NCBI GenBank assembly: GCA_965215545.1
Contig: OZ244066.1
Location: forward strand, 2,790,001-2,854,000
DNA: 64,000 nt
Reading direction: 5' to 3'
Source: MPNP01 sp965215545
GTDB taxonomy: Bacteria > Pseudomonadota > Alphaproteobacteria > Rhodobacterales > Rhodobacteraceae
In this document: one piece after another, positions 8,617 through 16,276 of the stretch
Position numbering within the stretch: position 1 is the first letter of the stretch
Layout of the letters: every line of letters begins with the position of its first letter
Made by a program: the position numbers and the translations under genes
The notes under the pieces: generated by a model
Databases searched by the model: none
Told to the model about the DNA's origin: nothing
What the model saw: the letters and a program-made list of their open reading frames with translations, nothing else

Positions 8617-9590
8617 CTGACCATTCGCCAGCTCGGGATCAGCCCGATGCCCTGGACCCTGGCTGCAGGTCCTGGACTCGACGACCCCGCGCACGCGGCA
8701 TGGCAGTCTTCCAGTGGCGCTGGGCCGGGAGGGTGTCCACCTGTCGAGGCCATGGGAGACAGGTGGGTCCATGCGGTCCGGATGGCGATGATCGGTCCGG
8801 CGGGACCGCACCCATCAGTGCCCCGGTCCCGCCGGTCTGTGACCGCACGGTGGCGTGCCGGCGCCCCCCCCGTGCATCGAGCAGGCCACTGACACGCGGC
8901 TGGTGGGGATTGCCGCGGCCGGTTGCATGGTGGCACCGCATTGCCATGGACACCGTCTCCGGGTCTGTGACCAGAGCCGGGCGCCGGGGTGTAGATCTGA
9001 CCCGTTCGGCCGGTCAGATGACCATGACTGTGATCAACGCCGTGGCCCCGTTCGCGTGCGATAGGCTGATTGGGCGTCTGGGCCAGTCCGATAGGCGCCA
9101 GGCACCAGACCATCATGCGGGCGCGGGAGGCCCACGGAGAGTCGAGGACGACGGACACCGGACGCTGACGATTACGACCGTCGCGGCGCGCACGGCCCTG
9201 GACGGGACAGTCCACACGGACACCATCGCGGCCCTGGATACACACATGGAGACCCCTGGCGATTCGGTCTGGCCATAAGAGAGCAAACGGGTACGTGACC
9301 GTCCCCTGCCCACCGCATGCTTCGGACCCGGACGCGGACCCGCGATGGCGCTCTGCACGACACATTCGAGCACTGGTGTCCGGGTCTGGGGCACGAATGG
9401 CCCCACAGTTTGTGGTGTTCGCATCGATCGAGGAGCGCGCAGCCCACCACTGGGACTAGCTGTATGGAAAACTGTGGATTTGCGACACTTTCTGTCGCGA
9501 TTCCGCTCTGCGTCTCCATCTGGCCTCCATAATGCCCGATGTGATGGCAGCGGATGGATGGGCCCGGTCCAGGTTCCAGAGTGGGCAAGT
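8617..9590. other. Non-genic stretch, no supported gene
   Basis: Nearly 1 kb of GC-rich sequence with overlapping chance frames on both strands and no motif I can support. Together with the recombinase-like relic next to it, it looks like degraded accessory DNA between the importer operon and the corrinoid-protein gene. Confidence 0.45.
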
Positions 9591-9600
9591 GAGGGAGACT

Positions 9601-10305
9601 GTGGAAGACGAGGACGACATCATCCTTGCCAACCTTGACGATGAGGCCCTCGTGCTCCAGATGCACGATGATCTCTATGACGGACTGAGTGATGAGATCG
9701 TCGAGGGAGTCAACATCCTCCTTGCACGCGGATGGATGCCCTACAAGGTCCTGACCGATGCCCTGGTTGAGGGTATGCGGATCGTCGGCATTGATTTCCG
9801 AGATGGGATCCTGTTCGTTCCCGAGGTCCTGATGTCGGCCAATGCCATGAAGGCCGGAATGGCGATCCTGAAACCGCTTCTGGCGGAAACCGGTGCCCCC
9901 CGCATGGGCAAGATGGTTATCGGGACCGTCAAGGGCGACATCCACGATATCGGCAAGAATCTTGTGACCATGATGCTTGAGGGGGCGGGCTTCGAGGTCT
10001 GTGATCTTGGTATCAACAATCCCGTGGAAAACTACCTCGCAGCCATTGAGACCGAAAAGCCCGACATCATCGGCATGTCAGCTCTGCTCACCACCACCAT
10101 GCCGTATATGAAGGTCGTCATTGACCGGCTGGTCGAACTCGGAATCCGCAATGATCTCATCGTCATGGTCGGCGGGGCTCCGCTCAACGAGGAGTTCGGG
10201 GCCGCCATTGGCGCCGATGCCTATTGTCGGGATGCCGCAGTGGCAGTGGAAACCGCCAAGGCTTTCATGGCCAGGAAACACAATCTGCTGGCAGCTGGCA
10301 ACTGA
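9601..10305 (+). CDS. Corrinoid (B12-binding) methyltransferase protein, MttC/MtbC-like
   Basis: A 234-aa cytoplasmic corrinoid protein that carries methyl groups between a substrate methyltransferase and an acceptor. An N-terminal helical cap domain ('IVEGVNILLARGWMPYKVLT') is followed by a B12-binding Rossmann domain. The cobalt-ligating motif DxHxxG is present in 'GTVKGDIHDIGKNLV', followed by 'GFEVCDLGINNP' and a C-terminal 'GGAPLNEEF'. The GTG at 9601 is chosen because GAGGGAG lies just before it and homology starts there; a longer frame begins at 9532. It overlaps the DUF1638 gene by one base. The partner methyltransferase may be the MttB-family protein at 33.1 kb. Confidence 0.88.
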   Translation: MEDEDDIILANLDDEALVLQMHDDLYDGLSDEIVEGVNILLARGWMPYKVLTDALVEGMRIVGIDFRDGILFVPEVLMSANAMKAGMAILKPLLAETGAPRMGKMVIGTVKGDIHDIGKNLVTMMLEGAGFEVCDLGINNPVENYLAAIETEKPDIIGMSALLTTTMPYMKVVIDRLVELGIRNDLIVMVGGAPLNEEFGAAIGADAYCRDAAVAVETAKAFMARKHNLLAAGN

Positions 10306-10952
10306 TGGCGCCGGACGGCGAGCGGATCCTGCTGATTGCCTGTGGGGCCCTGGCCCGCGAGATCCTGGCTCTCATCCGGACCCATGGGTGGACCCATCTT
10401 GAACTGGTCTGTCTGCCTGCTCATCTGCATCTGGTCCCCGATCGGATACCGGCCGAGGTGGCCAGGGTGTTCCATGAGCGCAAGGCCAACTTTGCCAGGG
10501 TCTTTGTCGCCTATGCCGATTGCGGCACGGGCGGGCGGCTTGAGGCACTCTGCCGGGAGTTGGGCATTGCCATGATCGAAGGGCCCCATTGCTATGCCTT
10601 CTATGATGGCCTCGAGCAATTTGCCAGTCAGACCGATGCGGACATGACCAGTTTCTACCTGACGGACTTCCTTGTCCGCCAGTTCGAGAGTTTCGTGATC
10701 AAGCCGCTGGGCCTTGATCGTTATCCCGGGCTCCAGGCGACATATTTCGGTCGCTATGAAACCCTGGTCTATCTGGCCCAGACTGATGATCCCGCACTCG
10801 ATGCCAGGGCCCGCCACTGGGCGGCCTATCTCGGCCTTGCCTATCGGCGACGCCTGACGGGCTATGGTGATCTCGAGACATCCCTGACCTCTCTGGTTTC
10901 AACCCATCACGCAACTGAGGGTATGCTGCCTGCGGCACTCACCGTCACCTGA
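10305..10952 (+). CDS. DUF1638 family protein
   Basis: A 215-aa protein of the DUF1638 family, recognised from the N-terminal 'ILLIACGALAREILAL', the internal 'CGTGGRLEAL' and 'IEGPHCYAFYDG' blocks, and 'FYLTDFLVRQFESFV'. The biochemical function is not established. Members are repeatedly found beside corrinoid proteins and MttB-type methyltransferases, and here the start codon overlaps the corrinoid-protein stop (TGATG), so the two are translationally coupled. Several conserved Cys and His residues could bind a metal or cofactor; this is inference. Confidence 0.85.
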   Translation: MAPDGERILLIACGALAREILALIRTHGWTHLELVCLPAHLHLVPDRIPAEVARVFHERKANFARVFVAYADCGTGGRLEALCRELGIAMIEGPHCYAFYDGLEQFASQTDADMTSFYLTDFLVRQFESFVIKPLGLDRYPGLQATYFGRYETLVYLAQTDDPALDARARHWAAYLGLAYRRRLTGYGDLETSLTSLVSTHHATEGMLPAALTVT

Positions 10953-11427
10953 ACGGGAACTCTGCTTGGCAGCAAGGGCAGGGTTTGATTTCTGGATTCT
11001 TGGCCATCCGGTGCATGATCAATGCGTCCACGCTTCCTGATGGAATAGGTCAGGGTCACATCACCGCGGACAGACACACCCGCTGGATCCGGTCCCGCCA
11101 ACGGGGCCAGCCTCGATCATCCGGTCAACGGCACCGTGCGGACCTGGACAGTTGCGTTGTCGCGTTCGCAACCAGGACATGCCACTGTCCTGGTCACGTT
11201 CCAGCCCATGTCATCCATAATCGCACGGATCAGTTCGCCCAGGTGTGGTGGGTCCGGCATCGGTCCGACATGATCGTTGGCAACGGCGTTCGCGGTCAGC
11301 ATGTCCTGCAGTCCTTCCGCTCCATCAGTATGATGTGCCAGGGCCCTGGCGCAGCGACCATTGGCTTGCATTGTGACCTGAATATTCCATTTAGGAAGCG
11401 CACGTTCACTTTGAGGATAGCACCGAC
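10953..11427. other. Intergenic stretch, nothing recognised
   Basis: About 475 bases between the DUF1638 and DUF1476 genes. A minus-strand frame of ~100 codons exists but has no recognisable motif or ribosome-binding site. Promoter elements for the DUF1476 gene presumably lie at its right end, but none is clear. Confidence 0.4.
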
Positions 11428-11742
11428 ATGAATGCATTTGACAAGCGCAAGAAAGGCATGGAGACCAAACTTGCCGTCGATGACGAGACCCGATTCAAGA
11501 TCCAGGTCAAGACCAACCGCCTCCTCGGTGAATGGGTGGCCCATAAACTCGGACTCGAAGGCACGGCCATTGATGCCTATGCCAAGGAGGTCATCAAGGC
11601 GGACTTCGAGGAAGTCGGCCATGAGGACCTGTTTCGCAAGATCATGCAGGATGTCGGCGACAGGATTCCTGAAAGCGAGATCCGCAACAAGGCCCGGGAG
11701 TTCCACGAATCTGTCAGGGCCGAGACACTGCCCAGGACCTGA
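11428..11742 (+). CDS. ATP synthase F1 inhibitor zeta subunit (DUF1476)
   Basis: A 104-aa soluble helical protein matching the DUF1476 family, known in alphaproteobacteria as the zeta inhibitor of the F1F0-ATPase. Diagnostic blocks are 'FDKRKKGMETKLAVDDETRFK', 'NRLLGEWVAHKLGL', 'AYAKEVIKADFEE' and 'DLFRKIMQDV'. The N-terminal segment is the inhibitory part in characterised members. It is monocistronic, convergent with purB. The family is almost confined to alphaproteobacteria and supports the lineage call. Confidence 0.88.
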   Translation: MNAFDKRKKGMETKLAVDDETRFKIQVKTNRLLGEWVAHKLGLEGTAIDAYAKEVIKADFEEVGHEDLFRKIMQDVGDRIPESEIRNKAREFHESVRAETLPRT

Positions 11743-11799
11743 CCGGAACTGTCCTGGCCGGCACTCGCATGGGGCAGGGCCCCTGATCGCAACTCCGGC

Positions 11800-13107
11800 C
11801 TAACCGAGTACGCGCGCAAAGATCATATCGACAGAATTGAGGTAGGGTTCCGGGTCAACCATCGCGGTGATCTCACTGGCTGTCAACCGGCCCTCGGTCC
11901 GGGAATCGGCGAGCAGACGATCGGCAAATCCACCCTCCGGGTCCTGTCCGGTCATCCCGTGGGCTGCATCCTGCACGATCCGGTAGGCAACATCCCGCTC
12001 CAGGCCCCTGGCAACGAGAGCAAGGAGGATTTTCTGGGAGGCAAAGGTTCCGCGTGAGAGGTTGAGATTTTGCTGCATCCGGTCGGCATCGACAACGAGG
12101 TGATCGATGATGCCGATCATTCGATGCAGGGCATAGTCGAGCGTGATGGTGGCATCGGGCGCTGAGAAGCGCTCCACCGAAGAATGGGACATGTCCCGTT
12201 CCTGCCAGAGGGTGACGTTCTCAAGTGCTGGCAGGAGATGGCTGCGAATGACCCGGGCCAGACCGGTGAGATTCTCTGAAAGGATCGGATTCTTCTTGTG
12301 AGGCATGGCCGACGATCCCTTCTGGAACGGCCCGAACCCCTCGGCCACCTCACCGACTTCCGTGATCTGGAGGAAGCGCAGCTCGCAGGCCAGCCGTTCA
12401 AGACTCGAGGCCACCAGTGCCATGGCGGCAAAATAGGCACCATGGCGGTCACGAGGGAGGACCTGGGATGCCACCGGCTCGATGGCAAGGCCCAACTGGG
12501 CACAGACATGAGCTTCCACACGGGGATCAATACAGGTGTAACTGCCCATCGAGCCCGAGAGTTTGCCAACAGCCACCTCGGTGCGGGCTGCCTGCAGGCG
12601 GTCCCGGTTGCGCTGGCATTCCGTGTAGGCCCGGAGCATCTTCAAGCCAAAGGTCACGGGTTCAGCATGGACACCGTGACTGCGTCCCATACAGGGCGTG
12701 TGCTGGTACCGGCGGGCCGAGTCAGCCAGCGAATTGGCCAGGGTCGCAAGACCGGCTGCCAACAGATCGGCAGCCCGGACCAGCTGGACGCTCAAGGCCG
12801 TGTCGAGAACGTCCGATGAGGTCAGGCCGGCGTGAAAGTATGGGCGCACGTCGGCATCCAGACGCTCAAGGATCGAGGTCTGGAAGGCGATCGACTCATG
12901 ACGGACATCGGCTTCGATGGCAGCGATACGCGTCTCATCAAAGCGGTCCGGTTCCGCAGCCCAGAGTTTCTTGGCAATCTCGGGGGATGCGTGGCCGATG
13001 GCGACAAGGGCATCAACGGCATGGGCCTCGATGTGGAACCAGAGACGCAATTGTTCCTGACGGGACCAAATGGCCAGCATCTCGGGACGGGCATACCGAC
13101 TCAGCAT
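11800..13107 (-). CDS. purB: Adenylosuccinate lyase
   Basis: A 435-aa cytoplasmic enzyme of the fumarase/aspartase superfamily. It cleaves SAICAR to AICAR and adenylosuccinate to AMP in purine synthesis. The superfamily signature 'GSSAMPHKKNP' carries the flexible catalytic loop. 'GRSHGVHAEPVTFGLK' supplies the active-site histidine, and 'TSSDVLDTALSVQL' is also typical. It opens with 'MLSRYARPEMLAIWS', a standard PurB start. A purine phosphoribosyltransferase gene lies 47 bases upstream on the same strand, forming a small purine cluster. Confidence 0.95.
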   Translation of the reverse strand: MLSRYARPEMLAIWSRQEQLRLWFHIEAHAVDALVAIGHASPEIAKKLWAAEPDRFDETRIAAIEADVRHESIAFQTSILERLDADVRPYFHAGLTSSDVLDTALSVQLVRAADLLAAGLATLANSLADSARRYQHTPCMGRSHGVHAEPVTFGLKMLRAYTECQRNRDRLQAARTEVAVGKLSGSMGSYTCIDPRVEAHVCAQLGLAIEPVASQVLPRDRHGAYFAAMALVASSLERLACELRFLQITEVGEVAEGFGPFQKGSSAMPHKKNPILSENLTGLARVIRSHLLPALENVTLWQERDMSHSSVERFSAPDATITLDYALHRMIGIIDHLVVDADRMQQNLNLSRGTFASQKILLALVARGLERDVAYRIVQDAAHGMTGQDPEGGFADRLLADSRTEGRLTASEITAMVDPEPYLNSVDMIFARVLG

Positions 13108-13154
13108 GATCTGGCCCCCGATCGGGGATTGATGGGCACGGACACAGGGGTGCG

Positions 13155-13661
13155 TCAGGCGGTATGATACGGCTTGGCATATTGCAGTGCCATGTCCCAG
13201 GGCAGATAGATCCAGGTGTCCTGACTGACTTCCGTGACGTAGATATCAACCAGGGGACGGCCTTCGGGCTTGGCATAGACACTGCAATAGGTGGCGGCGG
13301 GATAGTGTTCCCGAACCACTGTCATCGTGGCACCGGTATCGACGAGGTCATCCACCACGAGGATGCCGTCGCCATCACCGAGAAATGCGTCATTACCAGG
13401 CTTGAGGATCTGGGGTGCTCCACGATCCTGATGCTCGTAGCACTTGATTGAAATGGTATCGACGGTCCGGATCTCGAGTTCCCGGGCCACGATCATCGCC
13501 GGGACCATGCCGCCCCGCGTGATGCTGAGGATGCCCCGCCAGCGGGCAGGAGTTGCGGCATCATTCTCGAGTCGCCACGCCAGGGCCCGGCAGTCGCGGT
13601 GGATCTGGCCCCAATCGACATGGAACCCCTTTTCAAAGGGCGGCGTTGTGGCGGTGTTCAT
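13155..13661 (-). CDS. gpt: Xanthine/guanine phosphoribosyltransferase
   Basis: A 168-aa type I phosphoribosyltransferase for purine salvage, converting xanthine or guanine with PRPP to the nucleotide. The PRPP-binding motif is 'ILVVDDLVDTGATM' (about residues 98-111), preceded by 'ILSITRGGMVPAMIVAREL' and followed by the Gpt-like C terminus 'TWIYLPWDM'. Size and ending fit enterobacterial Gpt more than HprT. It lies between fabI and purB on the same strand; co-transcription with purB is likely. Confidence 0.88.
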   Translation of the reverse strand: MNTATTPPFEKGFHVDWGQIHRDCRALAWRLENDAATPARWRGILSITRGGMVPAMIVARELEIRTVDTISIKCYEHQDRGAPQILKPGNDAFLGDGDGILVVDDLVDTGATMTVVREHYPAATYCSVYAKPEGRPLVDIYVTEVSQDTWIYLPWDMALQYAKPYHTA

Positions 13662-13685
13662 GGGTGCCTCTTGGTTGGTGCGGAC

Positions 13686-14498
13686 CTACGATTCGTCAAC
13701 GACTGTGGCGATATCCGGTGCATCGACGCGTTTCATGCCCACGATGTGATATCCCGCATCGACATGCAGAATCTCGCCGGTCACGGCCGCGCCGAGATCA
13801 GACAGCAGAAAGAGGGCAGCGTGCCCGACATCCTCAATGGTCACATTGCGTTGCAGGGGTGCGTTCAACTCATTCCATTTGAGGATATAGCGGAAGTCAC
13901 CGATGCCGGAAGCAGCCAGGGTCTTGATCGTCCCGGCTGAAATGGCATTGACACGAATCCCGACACCACCAAGGTCAGCAGCAAGATAGCGGACCGAGGC
14001 CTCAAGGGCGGCCTTGGCCACCCCCATCACGTTGTAATGCGGCATGACCTTTTCGGCTCCGTAATAGGTCAAGGTCAATATCGAACCGCCAGCGGTCATC
14101 AGTTTTTCCGCCCGGGCGACCACGGCAGTCAAGGAGTAGACGGAGACATCCATCGACATGAGGAAATTGTCGCGGGAGGTGTCCACATATCGACCCCGCA
14201 ACTCGTTCTTGTCGGAAAAGCCGATGGCATGGACCAGAAAATCCAGTTGTCCCAGATCCTGTTCCACAGCAGCAAAGAGCGCGTCCAGCGAGTCAGCATC
14301 AGCCGCATCGCAGGGATAGATCCTGTCTGCATTGACCGACGCAGCCAGTGGTTCGATCCGGCGTCGCAGGGCCTCATTCTGGTAGGAAAAGGCCAGTATG
14401 GCGCCCTGGTCAGCACAGGCCTTGGCGATCCCCCAGGCAATCGACCGCTTGTTGGCCACCCCCATCACCAGACCGCGCTTGCCGTTCATCAGGGTCAT
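13686..14498 (-). CDS. fabI: Enoyl-ACP reductase FabI
   Basis: A 270-aa NADH-dependent enoyl-[acyl-carrier-protein] reductase that completes each fatty-acid elongation cycle. It has the N-terminal cofactor region 'GLVMGVANKRSIAWGIAKA', the catalytic Tyr-(X)6-Lys in 'YYGAEKVMPHYNVMGVAKAAL'-type spacing, and 'RVNAISAGTIKTLAASGI' as in FabI. The length is normal. It is divergent from pdxH across a 150-base intergenic region. Confidence 0.93.
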   Translation of the reverse strand: MTLMNGKRGLVMGVANKRSIAWGIAKACADQGAILAFSYQNEALRRRIEPLAASVNADRIYPCDAADADSLDALFAAVEQDLGQLDFLVHAIGFSDKNELRGRYVDTSRDNFLMSMDVSVYSLTAVVARAEKLMTAGGSILTLTYYGAEKVMPHYNVMGVAKAALEASVRYLAADLGGVGIRVNAISAGTIKTLAASGIGDFRYILKWNELNAPLQRNVTIEDVGHAALFLLSDLGAAVTGEILHVDAGYHIVGMKRVDAPDIATVVDES

Positions 14499-14648
14499 GA
14501 GTTGTCCTCATCCATTGCGCTTTGGCCAGTCGCAACTCTATGGCAGAATCGGTATGTAGGCAAGAGTCGGAATCCGGCACGGATCCTGCTTGGGCGGTTT
14601 CATCCGTCCGTGACAGAACCGGACCGATCAACCGAGACAGGAGTGATG

Positions 14649-15230
14649 ATGGCAAGCAATCCAGTCCAACAGGTCAAGGATCATCTTGAGACAGCCCGGC
14701 GCAGGGGGATTCCTGAATTCAACGCCATTGCTCTGGCCACAGCCGGAGCTGGTGAGATGCCAAATGTCAGGATTGTCCTGCTCAAGGCCATCACCGAGGA
14801 GTCCTTTGTCTTTTTCACCAACTATTCCAGCCCCAAGGCCATGGAAATTCGCAAGGGCGAAGGTGCCGCCTTCGTTCTGTTCTGGGCCGAACTTCAGGTC
14901 CAGATCCGTGTCCGCGGCACTGTTGAGCCGGTTGAGGGCAAGGTGTCGGATGACTACTTTCACACCCGGTCCCTTCTCAGCCGCCACGGGGCCATCGCCT
15001 CACCACAGTCACAGGTGATTGAGTCCCGGAGCCAACTCCTGGAACGGGTCAAGGCGGTGCAGAGAAAGTACGGTGACAACCCACCCCGACCTCCTCACTG
15101 GGGTGGGTTTCGGATCATCCCCCTTGCCATCGAGATCTGGCGGGCCGGTGAAGGGCGCCTGCACACACGCAACCGCTGGACCCGGACCGATCCCGATTCG
15201 GCCTGGCAATGGGTCCTCCTGGCCCCCTGA
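14649..15230 (+). CDS. pdxH: Pyridoxine/pyridoxamine 5'-phosphate oxidase
   Basis: A 193-aa FMN-dependent oxidase that makes pyridoxal 5'-phosphate. Family blocks are 'NVRIVLLKAITEESFVFFTN', 'SPKAMEIRKGEGAAFVLFW', the RGTVE segment, and the C-terminal 'RPPHWGGFRIIP' with 'IEIWRAGEGRLHTR' for FMN and substrate contacts. There are two tandem ATGs; 14649 is preferred since AGGAG is five bases before it (14646 is too close). An apparent longer frame from 14037 is antisense to fabI and is not real. Confidence 0.93.
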   Translation: MASNPVQQVKDHLETARRRGIPEFNAIALATAGAGEMPNVRIVLLKAITEESFVFFTNYSSPKAMEIRKGEGAAFVLFWAELQVQIRVRGTVEPVEGKVSDDYFHTRSLLSRHGAIASPQSQVIESRSQLLERVKAVQRKYGDNPPRPPHWGGFRIIPLAIEIWRAGEGRLHTRNRWTRTDPDSAWQWVLLAP

Positions 15231-15302
15231 GACGGCTCCATGGGACCAACGGTTGCATTGGCAGGCCCTGACAGTCGGAGTCTCCGGGCCGACCAGACGG
15301 TC

Positions 15303-15806
15303 ATGAAGTCCGCCACCCGACCTCCCTGCGCCGTGCGCCGTGGAATCGGGTGGGTCCTTGCCATACTGATCGCCTTGGCACCCCATGCTGCAGCATCCTG
15401 CCAGGACAGCCGGATCGAGATCCGCGGCCCCTGGGGAACGGCAGGGTTTGAGGTCGAGATCGCCGACACGCCACAGTTGCGGCGGCGGGGCCTGCAGCAC
15501 CGAGAACACCTGCCAGCCACCCATGGCATGCTGTTTCTCTTTCCTCATCCCGCACCCGCCAGTTTCTGGATGAAGGACACCCCGATCCCCCTCGACATGA
15601 TTTTCATCGACTCTGCAGGGCAGGTGCTGCATGTCCACAACGAGGCCATCCCGTTTGATGAGACACCCATCACCCACAATGGACCGGTGCATGCGGTGCT
15701 TGAGATCAACGGTGGATTGGCCGCGCTCTATGGGATTGACACCGATTCGCTGATTCGCCATCCCCGACTGAATCAGGACATTGCGCTCTGGCCCTGCAAG
15801 CAGTAG
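15303..15806 (+). CDS. DUF192 family exported protein
   Basis: A 167-aa protein with an N-terminal signal peptide (basic start, hydrophobic 'WVLAILIALAPHAAAS') followed by a DUF192 domain. Diagnostic segments are 'VEIADTPQLRRRGLQHRE', 'MLFLFPHPAPASFWMKDT' and 'IPLDMIFIDSAGQV', ending with 'VLEINGG'. The domain function is not established. ATG 15303 gives the signal peptide; a start at 15240 would add an unlikely leader. tRNA-Pro follows 41 bases later. Confidence 0.85.
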   Translation: MKSATRPPCAVRRGIGWVLAILIALAPHAAASCQDSRIEIRGPWGTAGFEVEIADTPQLRRRGLQHREHLPATHGMLFLFPHPAPASFWMKDTPIPLDMIFIDSAGQVLHVHNEAIPFDETPITHNGPVHAVLEINGGLAALYGIDTDSLIRHPRLNQDIALWPCKQ

Positions 15807-15847
15807 AGGCCCGAATTGCAACGACAGATCTTCTGTCGATCTCGCGG

Positions 15848-15925
15848 CGGGGCGTGGCGCAGTCTGGTGAGCGCGACGGTTTTGGGAACCGTAGGTCGTT
15901 GGTTCGAATCCAATCGCCCCGACCA
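15848..15925 (+). tRNA. tRNA-Pro (anticodon TGG)
   Basis: A full cloverleaf can be drawn. The acceptor stem CGGGGCG pairs with CGCCCCG at 15915-15921. The anticodon arm is ACGGT-TTTGGGA-ACCGT with TGG at loop positions 34-36, and the T arm has the GGTTCGAATCC consensus. The CCA end is encoded at 15923-15925. TGG reads proline codons, including CCA. Confidence 0.95.
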
Positions 15926-16086
15926 GGATTGAGGCCCAGACTCTTCGTCAGATCTCTTGACAGTCAAGGGGTTTGCCCACCCGTCTGGCGATCAGCCGGC
16001 AGAGATTCCCAAGGCCCTCCAAAAAAAATTGCCCATTTGGGCTTGACGGCATTGTCAACCGGTCCCGGATTGCGGTATAGGAATTT

Positions 16087-16133
16087 GCACTACATATCGA
16101 CAATTGAATGCATATCAGCACTACATGTAGGCA
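16087..16133. promoter_or_regulatory. Pair of candidate NrdR boxes upstream of nrdJ
   Basis: Two similar 16-base imperfect palindromes, GCACTACATATCGACA (16087-16102) and GCACTACATGTAGGCA (16118-16133), start exactly 31 bases apart, which is three helical turns. NrdR boxes are known to occur as 16-bp pairs with 31-32 base spacing before ribonucleotide reductase genes. They lie about 145 bases upstream of nrdJ. This suggests repression by NrdR when ATP/dATP rises. Confidence 0.7.
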
Positions 16134-16276
16134 GACACCTTCATGTCGGTTCGGTTTCGTGTTCGCATGTCGGATCAGATTGACATCCGGAGTTCGCTAA
16201 ATCTCTGGATTACTGTTGGTTGCACGAAAACCTGAAGGCAGGTTGTTCGACTCGTTGGAGGAGGAAAGCAGAGTCA

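Noticed and set aside
14037..14645. Long N-terminal extension of pdxH
   Set aside because: It runs antisense through fabI. PdxH homology and a ribosome-binding site place the start at 14646/14649.
15926..16276. Cobalamin riboswitch upstream of the B12-dependent reductase
   Set aside because: No B12-box-like sequence was seen. The paired NrdR-like sites explain the regulation better.
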